Source of the DNA: Lichenostomus cassidix
Taxonomy: Eukaryota > Chordata > Aves > Passeriformes > Meliphagidae
Reading direction: 5' to 3'
NCBI GenBank assembly: GCA_008360975.2
Contig: CM039180.1
Coordinates: 14,103,122 to 14,167,121, forward strand
DNA length: 64,000 bases
Under the pieces are notes generated by a model. It did not search any database. It saw only the letters and a list, made by a program, of their open reading frames with translations, and had not been told where the DNA came from. This document shows, in pieces, positions 24,201-39,200 of the stretch. A program made the translations under genes and the position numbers. Every line of letters starts with the position of its first letter. The first letter of the stretch is position 1.

Positions 24201-27200
24201 ACATACCTCACAAGTATGTCCATCTGTATTTAGGTTAACAAATGAAAGTTGTGCCTTTTCTGTGTTCCCATTGCCTATCCAGACTCCTGCCTTCTTGCAG
24301 CTTTGATTGGTAGCCACCATGCACTCTGCTGTAGACGTGCTGGGTATTGAGATAAACCTCATCAAACAGACAAGCTCTGCAGAATTCAGGATCTCATAAA
24401 CCTACAAGGAAAGCCACAGCATGCACATGGTGACAACAATGGCTTGTATAGTGACAAATAATAAGCAATGGATAACAGTGTTTCATGAACATGGACACAG
24501 TATCTCAGCAGGTCTGGTCATTCGTACTGCAACCATCAATGAACAATCTGTGTGCACGGAGCAACTCTAGTTGGTGAGATTAAGGCATGTTTGAAAATGC
24601 CACCCATTTAATTTCAGTAAGAAGGCAGTGTGTGACAACAGACAGCAGGCTTCAGATCCATACTCTCACATGCATGGAACAGTGTAACTGCACTGGTACT
24701 ATTTAACAAAGTCCTTTTTGCATAGCTCTAGTAAAGACCAAGAAGTAATCTGAATTGTGTTTCACTACAAATGCTACACAGCAACACAGGAGAAAACAAC
24801 AGGCTAGAAAAAGTGGTTGGTAGATTTCAATGGAACAGTTTATTCTGGATGGCAAAAGCAGGCAATATTTCATGGCTATTTCCATTCCAGAAATGAGGAA
24901 CAGAATAAATCCTGTGCTTCTCATTAGCTTAAGTCTGATTCCTTTTCAGAAACCACAACATTATACTATCATCTATCATAAAAATAAATACACTAACTAA
25001 TACCTGGCAAGATGTTGGTCGTTCCTGAGGGTTTTCCTTCAAACACTTTCTAATTAAATTTTCAACTTCAGGCCAGGGGGCACATCCATATTCTTTGACA
25101 GGATCTGGAATGTAAAATTAGATAACTTCTTAACCAGCATTTACAATATTTCGGAGTAACCTTCTTCTAATTTTAAGAATTCATCCAATTTCTTACTGAG
25201 CTGCTCTAAGAAATACCACATTCTTAGGTAAAATGTTAGCATAAACAGCTTGGAATTGCTCATCTGCCATTAAATGCTAGAGCATGAAATGCTAGAACCA
25301 GAGTCCTTTTAATTAACAGCAGTTAAAGAAAATGGATTTTCCTTTATCTTTTTCTTTAATCTCCCTAGCCTGGGAGTGAATCGCAGATATATGTGGGCTA
25401 TGTTTTGATCAATGCTGACCATTCAAGGGTATGTCACTTCAGTTAGTAGTATTTCAAATTCCTGTGAACACTATTCTCCACATTTATTCTTCTGAATACA
25501 GATGAATTTCCAATTAAACATATAGGAGTTAGATAAACAACTCCATATAGCATTTATAAGATCTAATAGAAGTTTAAATTCCCACTCAGTGCTTGGAATA
25601 TATATCTTATGACTACAGGTGCTGAGCTGTCTCAGAACAACTCACTCATGAATAATGGTGTCTGTATTGCTTTTCATAAATCATAATCCAGAGCACACAT
25701 TCCAGCCCTACCTTAGACAGAGGTAACGTTAGTGATGAATACCTGCGTATGAACATGTTCAGTGCAGGCAACAGGCACTTGTGAGATCAGCCAGCCCCCC
25801 TTTTGGTGGAAATATATAAATGATGAGCATGGGCATAGGTGGAAGGAACTGTACAATCTCCAGAAATTTATGCTTCAATTTTTTCATAGGGCTCCCAATA
25901 TCGTCCATACAGCTGCACTCAAGAGATACTTAGTCATCAGTTCCTGGGATATCCCCTTCAGGAAGGGGGTGGAAACTCTCTGAGCTTAGAATTGCACTGT
26001 TCTCCTTAGGGAGTAGAAAATGTATGAACTCTCTGTCTCCCATAATGAAGAAGTCATGCCAGATTAAGGGATGCTGGTCTTTCCCAGATGGAGTGAAATA
26101 TTCCCTAAAGAATGTTTCATGAGTATATCCACTATTGCTGGGCAATGAATAAGAACACCAGACATGAGGCTTGTAGTGCTATAAAAATTCAACACTTTGG
26201 CAAGAGCTGTCCAAGACTGAATTACAATATCCAGATGATTACATCATGTCCAGCCTAATAGTCTGTTCAATCTTCCTTCCAGGAGCCAACAACTACATAT
26301 TGTAATGCAGATGGAATATGAAGAATGTTATATTTTTATAAGTAAGAATTCAAGTTTTTTTAAAAAGATTTTAAGATATACAGCTTCTCAATAATGAATA
26401 TTTTAATGTAATGTATCTCAGTCAAAGAACAAAAGGGGAAGTGTGTTTATCTTCATGCATGACATGCATTATCACAGTCATTAAGTATCACAGCTGAGTC
26501 CAGGTAAGGTACTAGAAGGTATCTTCAGCAACACCTGTTTCAGCTGGCTATGGATGAAGTCCCAAGTATACATACCCTCTATTTCTTTACAAAGTGGACC
26601 AGCTAAATTTTTTGAAATTACAGTGGAATTATAATCAATGTGATGCTGAATATGTGTCTATTCCTCACTATTTCAAGACTGTATGAAATTAGAAGCTTCT
26701 AAAAATTGCTATTATTTAGTCTCCTTCTCTGATCCCTGTCAGATACAACATAACCCATAAGAGATGCTATTCTTGGAAGAGACAGGACAAATGTTAAAAC
26801 TTTAAGAAACAAGGCATACCTGGTAACTTTCCTTGTATTGCTAATTCATCAAATTCATTTGGAAACTTCAAGCCTTCCATTATTCTATCTCCTCCTGTTA
26901 AAATGTCATAAAGCAGCAAGCCAAATGAATAAACATCAGCTTGCTGATTGTAAATAACATTTCCTCTGGCAACCTCTGGTGCTCGAAATCCTGAAAATAA
27001 ATCATTCATTACTAGTTATGTTTCATATCAAGATGAAGCCATCTTTATACTTTTGATATTGACAATTATTGATAAAAATGGCACAGGAAGTGTAAGCAAA
27101 TACACCAAACTATTTCTGGGCTGGCAACAGCTTGTATTTGGCAGACCTCCAAAAATATCAGGAGTAAGTATAAAGGAAGGGGATAGTACATCAGTTACAG

Positions 27201-30200
27201 AGCTCCTGCACCACTAATTATAAAATAATTACTTTATCAATGAATGCTGAAAATCAAGGACAAGTCTGCAGTCTTTATTGAAGGTCTAACATTTGACATC
27301 GAAGCACAGTTTAAAAGACCTAAAGGTACTTCTCAAAGTGGTTGAAGTGTTCAGTGCTTTAGAATGGATGCTAATACGTTCCCTCTAAAGTCAGGGAATT
27401 TATTGCAGGTATTTATTGCCTTAAAAAAAAAATTAAGACTCATGTACACATTACTGGAAATTTTAGCAACAAATTTTAGCAGCATAATTTCCGTATCACA
27501 ATAATTATATTAAAATAAGACAACAAAAAATTCTAATGAATCCATGTAATTTAATTTCTTCTCTTTTTAAACCTTTAATATACTTCTTGATTCTTCTAAA
27601 AGGTGTTAAAACATGAACAGGAGGAAAGGAAAGAGGCATCACAACTTGTAATATGATTAAGACTCCTTTTGGTGATTTTGAACTAGAATATTGATTTATT
27701 TCTTACAGTCTACATAAAAATACATTAGGTATTTTTGGACAAAATGGGCTTTAAGTCAAAGCATATTTCCATACCTGGCGTGCCTTCGGAGGTTTTTATT
27801 CCCATTCTGCAACAATACTGGGCAATGCCATAGTCAGCTATTTTTGCAATAACAGCTGAATTGGGATATAAGGTAAAAAGCAGCACATTGTGAGGCTTTA
27901 AATCACGGTAGATGATCATTGCTGAATGCAGGTACCTAGTAATCAAAAAATATTTATTGAAAACAGTCATAAGTCAGGGTTGCATCTCTTTCAAAGATGA
28001 AATATTTGTGTTAAAAATGTCAAACATCACCAGCATGACACAGCCTTTCTGGATAATAACTTTAGAATTGTTCTGAAATACTATTTACTGTTTACTACTT
28101 TGCTATTTACATTGCAGTATTTTAGTACCCAGTTTTATCTGAAGAATCACTGACAGCTGGAAAAATGCATCTTAGAACCTTAAGCTTCTTTGACTCTGAG
28201 CCCCCTTGCGGGTTTTGTTATTTTAAAGTCACACTGAAACAGCTCCTGAGGTCATTCATAGACTTTCAGAACTTGAGAAATGTGCTAAATTAATTTCTTT
28301 AACATTTCAGTAAGAAATCAATAGCCACATAGAAATTGCACTCAGAGTCTTGCAATTTCTCTACTTTTACAAGCCTCACTCATTAGCTGGAAAAAACCAG
28401 GTAACAAAAGTACGTGTTACGTATCAGCCAATCAACCATAAAAACACAAGCATTTGTCTGACCCAGGAAATATTCTGCTTGGGATGTGAGAGAACAGAAG
28501 CTTTTCATTTGCATTCAAATTCCTATTTGAAATTACATCCTGTTTTTACAGCAATGCAGAAGTCACATTTACCTTAAGCCATCAGCCACATGTAGAGCTA
28601 TCCTGTGCTGAAGTGTTCTAGTTAAACTTGCATTGTCTTGTTGAAGCAAACGGTCAAGAGATCCTTTGAGGGCTAATTCCATCACCAGCATCCGGGGACG
28701 AATTGCAGCAGCCAGCAAAGACACTAAACTGGGGTGGTGGAGGTGACAAAGCACTGCAAGCTCCTGTAAATGGTAAAATCAGATGAAATAGTGCAAACAG
28801 CATAACTTCTCTACATCTGAGGTAAAGTGAGGAATATTTTGGAGTGAAGACTTGCAATTTATTCAAACTTTTAAAGTTCTTCTCTAGGGTTGGTATTCCA
28901 AGAGCAGCACTAAAGAAAAAAAGGCAGTATTTCTTACTTGTCTTAGGAGCCTGAGAGAAGTGTGTTTATTGAAAATCTTTACAGCAACCTCTTCTCCACC
29001 ATAGGATGCATGGTACACAGATCCAAACCCACCATCACCTTTTGAACAATAAAATTGAAAAGACTAATATAAACAAAGGGATAACAACCATTTCTCACCA
29101 AAAAAAAAAAAAAAAAGCTGAAAGGGTTTAGTTTTAAAATGTATGGATCATCTACTCTGTTAAGCTTAAGCTAAACACATAAAACCAATGCACAAGTTAA
29201 TGGAAAATTCAAAACTCAATAACCTGAAATTCAGAATACCTTAAAATAATGCATTTCTTCAGAAAAGAAATCTCTGAAATGCTCTTTATATGTTGCAGAA
29301 CTGACTTCAATAGATTTGTTTACATAATCTCTGTAAAAAAAACAAAACAAAACACCCTACAAAATAATGCTTACCCAAGAGAAATTCAGGAGCTTCATCA
29401 AATTCCAGGTCATCATTGTTCAGCATAATATTTCTAGGCAAATCAGCCAATATCAGATCAGGAGCAATCTGAGCAATTGGAATGGCCTGTCTTGGTTGGT
29501 CTGGATTTACCAAAAGGTCACCTAGGAAAAACAAATGAGAAAATGAAAAAAAAAAAAAAGGGTAGGCATCATTCAAAAACACTGAAAGGCATGAGGATCT
29601 CTGAGAATACGTAAGATCAATGTACCTAAAATTAGATTCATATATGTGCTTTTATATATATATGTCCTCAAAGACATACACACTAATTAGGTTTGCCATT
29701 CAAATTCTGGATCTTTTATGATTAAATATTTTCAAGGTTCTATATATGTACCAATCAAATGTGAAAGAAATTGCTGCTATGTAACACCAAACTAACCAAG
29801 AGATTGTTTTTCTGTCTGTAAAAAGAAAGACTGTTGTTAGTATGTAGAATGGCATACTGAATATTGTCTTTTAAATTACTGTGCTATGTGATCCAACCAA
29901 AAGATCAAGTATTAATTTTACTATGTGCTGGATTAATTTCCAAGATTGAAGCTGCATAATCAATATCACAACAAAATTATTCTTTTCATTATTGCCATTT
30001 TTATATGACTGCACAGAGTAGATGCAATCTGTGTCATATTCTATACTTATATATATTTGACAGCTCTTACACAAAAAAAAGTTGGTTTTGACTTATCCTG
30101 TAATTATTTCTTATGTAAATGAAACACTTCTAAATAATGTGAAGTACCCAAATGTTATAAAGGGGATGTTGCATACTATTTGTCTAGATACAAATGTACC

Positions 30201-33200
30201 TCTATATACCTCAAATGGCATAAATATATACCTTCTTCAGCCTTCCTGAGTAAGTCATCAAGTAGAATTTTTTGGTGTTCTTCACCATCTTGAAAGCTGT
30301 ACAGAGCCCATTTCTTCAACAGTGTTTCCCCTTCACCACATACATCTATTTCCAACAAACCTGGAAACCATTCTTCCATAAGAGAATCTATGTGATCCAC
30401 AACTTGCCCCAGAAGAATGCACCCTTTAAGAAACCAAAAGAGGGAAATTACAGACTCTGCTGTACTTTCAGTTACAAAGACAAATTCTACATTCCAAAGG
30501 CAAAAGCACAACAAACAAAAATGCCAAGCTGCAATCAAACTGGAGCAAAATTCAGGCTCAGGAATAATTAACCTTTTCTGCAAGAAGGAGCTGTAATTTT
30601 CAAAAAACTGTCTGGGTTGTTGTCAAATACCGCTGACTCCACTAGACAATAAGCTTCAGGAGACCAATTCAAGTAGATGCCTTGTCTCCAGTACATTCGG
30701 TTAGGACGAAGAGCTCGCTCTAGAAAACACAAAATTAGATTAAAAATCTGATCTCCAATACGAATGTCAATTTTTAAATACTCAGAATAATTGATGATAC
30801 CTTGAATATATAATTATGATTGTAGGATTGCAACTACCCAAATAACAAACAAAATAAATGCTACAACCTTGCAGGCAGCATAGCCCCACAAAAGCTAACT
30901 ATATGTCAGCTAGTGTTCAGTTCTATAAGGCACACCCCCAAACTGTAAGTATTTAATCAGATGGTAAGTCATGCAGCAGGTAGGCATTACTGAAATGCTT
31001 TGGTACATTCAAGTTCAAGCACAGAATAATCTCAGGCAAAATATGAAAAACAGCTGTGTTTAAATTTTTCCTGTCACACACTCATGAAATAGCAGGATGC
31101 AACTGGAATTTGATGCTCAGAAGAAACTGAAGCACCAGGACAGCAGGCACTTACAAATGATATTTGTAGAGCATTAGCATGTAAAAGCATAGAATTCTTG
31201 GGAAAAAAATAAAGACATTTTCCCTCCTTCTGATAAAAGCAAAGCTTTGAGACTTAAAGAAAAGAAGAATTAATGAACCAAAAGAAAAGCAGTTTGTTTT
31301 TCTGTGTGGAAGACATATCCCTTCCTCTTATTCTTTGTGGAAGCAAATAGCAGTATTGCATAAACATAAGGATTTCCTCTCTCTCTAGCACGTGAAGGAG
31401 AGAAATAGACCCCTTACAACCTTCACTTTCTTTTGCACAGCACAGTGAAGATCAGGCACTATCTGTTCCTGCAGTATTGTAAGTTACGAAAATGACCACT
31501 ACCTTTTTCTTACATTTGTGAAGTGTTCAGAAATTAGCTAAAACAAAACAATGTTGGGGACTAAAGCTTTAACATGCAGGTGTTGGCATTCAAAGCAAAC
31601 TTGCACACTATTCCTTTTGAAGATAAAGATTTGTACCTCTTCCTGATAGCATGTAAGGTGATATCTCAAGCAACCTGTTGATCAGCCTGGACCAAAATCC
31701 CATAGGAAAGTAGGGCATCTCATAAAGCCTGATGATAATTTCTGAATTTTCACAGTGGGGAAGCTCTATAACAGGTCTGTGATCAGACAAACTGAAAGAT
31801 TAAAAATATTAAGACAGTATTTGATAATGTAATACATCTGAGCTGACTGATGACATATATTATTTATTATATTAAATGCATTATTTATTAATGAAAGCAT
31901 GATTCAGATCAATAGGGAGCTAACAGACATTGTATTTGTTTATTCTGTTTGCTTGTCTCAAAGTGAAGCTCTGACCATAATTTAAACCAAACAGAACCTC
32001 ACTAACTATCATTAGATACTGAATGCAAATGTGAGAAAAATCTGAGACATTCATAAGGCAGGTAAGACATTTGGATAAAATCTTTTTGTCCCAGGGCTTT
32101 AAAGGACATAGAAAGCCTAATCAGTGCAGCCATGAACACTCTATATTCAGCAACATAAACTACTAAACACATTAGGGAAATCTGTAACTGAGGCAGAGAA
32201 ACGGTGTTATCTGCTCCAGATAAAACAAAAACACCACATTCAAAGCCATAACACTTTTTTTTGTCACCACATTTAATATCTAGACTTTTTGAAGGAGATA
32301 CTGCCTCTGTGTAACTTGTCTGTAGTTCTCACTTCAAATAGGTTATGGAAATTTTTTGTTATCTTTTATATTGCAGCAAATATCTGTAATGCTGGCACAC
32401 TGCTGTGTGAAGCTAAATTATAATCTCCTTGCTGTAGTCCTGAAGCATAGTAACTGTAAAAGAAATATTATCCTCATAAAAATAAAATCCTCATAAAAAT
32501 AAAATCCTCATAAAAGTTTTATCATTTATAGTTTCCATTTACCCACCACGCTGATACAATATAAGCCTTATCTGCTGCAAAATCAGCTGAACATGTTTCT
32601 TCTGAAAGCATTTACTAAAATGTAGTATACAATGAGTAGATCATGCATTCATGTATCAAATTGTTTTGATGAAACTAGTTAGCCTGATGGGAGGTTTCTG
32701 TTTTGGTCTATCTCTATGGCTGTCATTTGTGTGTTTTGCTCTTTGCTTACCTGCTTGGGATCAGTAGTTGGTCCTCTCCTAATGGCAAAGCAATCTGAAA
32801 CTTTTCTAGAAGCTTGAAGTATTGTGACATATAGATCTTTGGAAACTTGCTCTTCTTTAAGAGGAATTTTTCCACATCTGAACGCTTTATAATTCCCTTA
32901 GGATATTTGGAAGAGCCTTCCACTTTCACCATCAGAATCTTTAAAAAAAAGTAAAACTATTTCAGATGTACATTCATCATTAGATTGCCTTTCCCTGATG
33001 AACTTTGTTCCCTGAAACATTTGGTACAGCCTAATATTTAAGGGGGAGAGGGAGGGAAACAGACACCCCTTCACAGTGTAACCAAACAATGCCTGCCAGC
33101 ATGAAGATAGCAGTGACAAAATGTAGCCTGTTCAAGTCACTTGTGCACTACCATTCTTCAGTGGCTTTCATTGTGTGTTGTGATCTTCTAGGCATTTTCT

Positions 33201-36200
33201 CACTCTTAATCCTATCAGCTTTAAAGACCTACAATTTTTTCTATCCCATTTCCTGCACTGAAGGAAAGGTGAAGTTTCAGAGGTTAGAAAATCTTAACAT
33301 ATACAACAAATTTTGAGAGTGTTTCTAGATCAACATTTCAATGATGGTCTCACTTAGCAGTCAGTCTGCTGCTCTCCCATTCCAACTCCATATCCACTCA
33401 CTTTCCTCTGCCATCTGGAGCAAGTATACAATGACACTTCTTCCCCCCTTCTTACAGCCTTTAACCCAAAGTTCCAGCTTTCATCTCAACCTGTGGCAAC
33501 ATATTGCAGGATTACCTTGCATCCATAAGGTTTTTCTATTCTACATATATTCTTGTATCCATTGCAGTTTAAATGATATTGGACATTACAGTGTAAGAAC
33601 AGAGAAGCAATAAGACAGTCAGTTGTCCAGAAAGAAACAGAAAGAATCAGGTAAAAAAATGTGGGCTCTGAAAATATTCTAGATCATGAAATGAGAAAGA
33701 AATGGTGGAGAAGAAACACTGATAAGTGGCTTTAGACAAGGGAAAATGTACCATGAATATGTACACAAAAAGTAATCAGTCTGACCTGTGCCATGATTTT
33801 ACACAGCCACTTTGGATCTACAAAATACAGATCTCTTAGCTGTAATGCTGGGTCTTGAAAATGAAGGAGAACACCTGCACAAAGAATACTGTAATTAGCA
33901 ATGCACTGCTCAAGCTCAATATTAAGCAAAGCAAGGACTCCACTCTGGGCTGTTTTTCTTATGTGACTTGATGTAAACAATTTGGATAATAAATACAGCT
34001 ATATTTATGTCAATATCTCAGAACAGCAGAATGCAAGCATGGTTTGTTCAGCTTTACCTTTATTTCCAGACTTTTTGTTAGATTTTTTAATCTGACTTGC
34101 TTTTTTGCTAAACTCTGTGTGGTTTTTTATTTAATCTTAGGAAGTCAGTACTGCACTGAGATAAGCTGTTACATATATTCCTCTAACAACTATTCTATTG
34201 GAGCTATTGGAGCAATTGTATCTTCCTTCAGCGATTGTGCTGTCTAACCAGCAGTACAATGTTTTCAAGGAGGGGCAAGAGATACACTTACAGTAGTGAT
34301 CCTTTGTGTCATAGAATTCCCTTCCTAACAATGTGGTTTAACAAACTAATGTTACCCAAGCTTAGACACTTCAGCTCACCATTTTGTGGAAACCTTGTGA
34401 AAGACTTAAAAATGTGTACAGATCTGTCAGCTGCAGATTTGCAACAAAATGCTAACAAACACACATTGAAGAGAATATTTTACCTGATTCGTTCAGAAAG
34501 TGAATTGCATGAGGGAGTTCATTTTCATCCAGCTGTAAGTGGCTTTCTTGGACCAGTTCCAGCAGGCGTTTCTGATCAATCACAGGAAATTCTACTGGGA
34601 CGTTTTTACGTTCCAGCAAAATTCTCTTTTCCAGCTCCAGGTAGCTGTCGGGAATTAGCTGACCAACCACTGGTTGATCTCTGATCTGTAAAATTAGGAA
34701 TAATAGTCTTTAATGTATTAATTTAATTGTGTGACGTGCAGAAAATAAAACTAAGATATAAAGTGTGTATGTCCACTCAGTAGTAGCAGAAAGAAGGAAC
34801 AAGAACACTCATCTGTTGACTAACATGGCTTCTGAATGGTAGATGTAACTAATTATTCTTTCAGAATAATAATGTCTTTCTATAAATAAATGTATTTTCA
34901 AAAAAGAAAATATTTCCATATTACTTGTGCATAAAAAATAACAAATGAAGTCTTCTCAGAAGATGTTATTTTAAAGACAAGCGTTCGTTCAAAGCAAAAG
35001 GAAAATATTCACTGTATAAGCTGATGATGTCATACATCTCCAGTTAACACAAAACAATAGACAAATTAATAAACAAAACTATACCTCTTGTAATATGTAT
35101 TATCTCTAGCCATGTCTTTAGGTAAACTAGGGGTAAAAGGGTAGTAGATCAATTAAAAGTCTCCACTGCTGACAGTCAGTGGATGAGAGAAGAGGATGAA
35201 ACAAATTTAGGCACATTAGTGACACTTAAGGGAAACAAAACAGTTGGGTGCTTTGTGCCTGTTTCCTGAGCCTGAGTTCCTTCCTGGAGACACCCTTTGA
35301 TATTTGGTAAGCCTAGTACCCAGTCAGGTTTTCCTTTCTCCACAGGTGCTGAGTTACTAACTTTTTTGAGGAAATGGGAAACAACTTTCTCAATATTTAC
35401 AAACTGTCTTCTTAGCTGTAATCTTTCTCTCACTGATGCACTGTGATATTTTTATGTGTCAAAAAAGTAATTGGTACCTTGTGCAGATGAAATTACTACC
35501 TTGTGTAATTTCAAAGACTTCAGAGCACTAGCTTACAACGCTAAATACTTAACTCATTCTGCCTAACCTCTAAGCAGATACCTTGTAACATTCCTTTCAC
35601 AAACTATGTACATCATTTATGGTAATTATCTCTCTTCCTTCAGGCCAGCTTACATCTGTGTAAAGCATAAACATCAGTTTCAGTCATATTCTTAAGAGAT
35701 GTAGATGTTAAAGGAACAAGATTTTTCAAAAAGCAGCTGCTCAACCACCAGCTCTGTTCGTGCCTACTGCATGTATGAGAAGTGGAATTAACCCGTTTCA
35801 CTTGAAGAGGCCATTTCCTTGCAATTTAGCACTGGTTCCTTGCACTGTGGAATGAAGTTCCAGAGATTTTGGAGGTGGCTAAACTGCCAGTTTCTGAGAG
35901 AAACAAGAGGGGTGTGTACACTTTGACTCATTTGTAACACCACTGGTGTGAGGCTAGTTATTAAGATATAATTCACTCTATAAAATCTTCTAAGCAGTTA
36001 ATTCAAAAGAAATTTGAATTCTGGTATGATTTATGAAGTTCTGCCATTGATTTAAGTAGCAGAGGGCATCACCTTTTCTCTTTAATGTGTTATGACACTA
36101 TATATACTTGATATTGTATAAGTGAAAAAAAAAGTATATCCTTTTTGTTACAGATTGGATCCTGTCTTTCTATAAGCTCTATGCCTGGGCTGGTCTCTTC

Positions 36201-39200
36201 ATTCACACTTAGAGCTTCATGCTTAGCTTCAGTCTAAGCAGAGAGCAGGGAATGAGTTGGGATGACTTTGAAGACAACAGAATTACAAGTGCAGATACTC
36301 AAATCTAGGAGGATCAATCAGTCCACAGGATCTTCTTTTCCGTATTTAATTCACTTTCCGCTTTATAGAAATAGTTCAATGCTATGTAAAATTAAAGCAG
36401 TAAATGGGAAACCAGCTGGTTTTCAGAAAACACAAAATAGTATTTTCTCTCCCCTGAAATCTTGCAATACTTACTGTTATTACATGATGCCACACAGCAA
36501 ACCAAGATTTTAATTAACTATCTTTGTATGAAAAAGATGGCTTATTTTTAATTAAATATTTGATTTATGGCCCTAGTGCCTGAAAACAGAACTTAGCTGG
36601 GATATTTACTTAGGTTTTTTTTTTTAAGCAGAAAATCAAATTAAAACAAACTTGGCAATTTTCCTTCATTATTTTGGCGTGTGTAACATTTTATAGAAGG
36701 CAATATGACTTTGCTATGACACAAAAATGTATTTAGTTATGTATGAATGTTTAAAAATATATTCACTTAACTAAAAACTAGGATGTTTTCAAGATTACAA
36801 ACAGAATGTAGCTTACTTTGAAGTGAAGACTCTCCTTTATGATGATTTTCCGAAGTCTGATAATGGAATCAGATTCTTCTGTAGCATTTACAAAGTGGTA
36901 ATCCTGGATTGCTGGGAAGCCTCGCTTGTTCAAGAGCTCTCTAGTGATTTTACTCATGCAGGCCTTCCGTTGCATTTCATCAGAAACATCCAAATGAGTG
37001 CCAACAAGAATGACAGGGGATGTTGAAGCTCGAGCCTGTTAGTGAGATTCGTGCTGTTGATTAACTCAGTAGTGAATGTCTACTTTAGTGTTTTATATTC
37101 ACATAAAATGTGAATTTAGTCAAACATTCAGAGAGCAGTCTGTTTCTAAACAGAAATATTAAAAAGCTTTTTCTAAAAGGAAGGAGTGTATATCTGGATT
37201 TAATTCTTTGCAGATTAACACTATTGGCAGTAGAAGGATATTTTTCATTGGGAACATCCAACACAATGGAAAAGCCAAAAGAAATGGTTCTTTGCCAGCT
37301 GTCATTGGAAGAGTGCAGCAGTGAAACACCAGGAGTACTGCACAGCAAAGGAGAACACATCAGAAATTATCTTCATCAATACTAAACTGATTGCAATCCT
37401 ATGTCCTGTATCACTGCCCAAGGTGAAAAGAGTGAAAAAGACAAGTTTCATTAACAGGATCAGTAAACAAACTCTGTATTTGAGTGTATTGCCCAGTCAT
37501 GGCTAAGCATCCTACAAAAAGAAAAGACAAGCAATCCTTGCTCACCATGGAATGGCTCCGTAAGTGGAGATAAACTTTTAGAAAAAATGAAAAATATACA
37601 GGCAGATTCTCAGGTCAATCCCCTATCATAGTTCTGGAATCATTCCTATTAACAATAGGATACTAAGCATACACTTAAAAGCATTTTTTCAAACCTGTAT
37701 CTAGCCAGTTTTAAATTAGACTAATTCAGATTTCTCCAAAATTTACACTGGTGTAAAAGCAAAATGCAAGTTTAACTCATAATTTCTTTAATACTACTCC
37801 TTTCTTATTTTTACCAGTCAATTTAAAATATTGCCAGAACGCACAAACTATTCTTTTGCTTGTACAATTTTAAGTCCAAAATGCTGTGGATCATGTCTTT
37901 TTATGTGTAAAAATACTATCACATCCAATACATGATGTATTTCAGCTCTTGTTTAATATTACTATTCTTATTTTCTGAAGAATTTTTTTTTCTTCCCTTA
38001 TATAAATATTTGTGGTTAATTTGCAGTCCACCTACAGCTCCCTGGAAGGGAGAATTCCATTCTGTATGGCTTACCTTGATGTTAAAAAGCCATGGCTTCA
38101 TAGCATCCACCTCTGCTTGTCCTTTGCTGAGATCATAAACAGCAAGATATAAAGCCCTCTGGGTCATAAAATGAGGATGGGTACTGTAAAACTCTTCTTG
38201 TCCTAATGATCAAAAATTTCCATTGTTTAGTACTTCCCTGACTAAACATCTTCAGATCACAAAAAGACAGCAGAACACTTGTACTCATGCTACTAATACA
38301 CAAATGAAATTATTGTTTGCAGATATTTATTAAAATTGTCAGGAAATCATAATAACTATGAGTATTAGGAAGGCACCTTGTGGTAGCTCATGGACTGAAG
38401 TATAATGTTGAAACACATAAGCTGGTTTTAAATCAAGAAGTGTAAGATTTAACTGGATAAACACCATTGCTGCAAAGACAACTTAAAAGATCATAATTCT
38501 TTTCAAACTTCAATACTGAATTTCTCCCTCACTCCTTGCTTTCTTTTTACCTTCTTCCTTCCCTTTCCCCTATACTTTCAGCAACTTCAAAATAAGTTCA
38601 CATAATTAAGCACTTAAAATCACAACTAAAGCTGGACATCCAGTTTGAATGCTCCTGGTCTGTGCTTATGCATTGTGATAGACTGTATTTAAACGATGAT
38701 AAACTGCTGTTTAAAAACAACTTTTCTATAGCCTGAAATAGCCCTGGATTTTAGAAGTGCTTCTGTAGTCCCCCACACTTAAACTTAAAAAGTTTTCCAA
38801 AAACACAAGGTACAAAGACTCCTCTTAAGTGCTTTGTTGTCTGTGACCTTACAAACCTGCGATACTGTGGAGCCCAGTGAGAACCAGACTATAAAAGGCA
38901 GAAACAGAGTTGAATGAAAGATTCTTCTGGTAATTACAAGCTATTTCTTACTATTCTGAAATGATTACTCTGAAGTATTATAGTTGAAATGAGGGGTCAG
39001 ATTACATTTGGTAATGAGAAGATCCTGAGGCTTTATATTACATTTGAGGGATTAGCTGCTAGTTTACAGAATTCACTAATTTATAAGTGGTTACTGGACT
39101 TCTGTTGTAAGTATGTGTGATTCTACTGTCCTCAGTTCAAATTACCACAGGCTGACTAAGAATAAGTAATGCACTAAAATATTAGAAAAGACCATAGTAA

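Noticed and set aside
25740..26150. Possible pseudogene or repeat in LRRK2 intron 42.
   Set aside because: No similarity to any protein or repeat I can recognise; only a modest base-composition shift.
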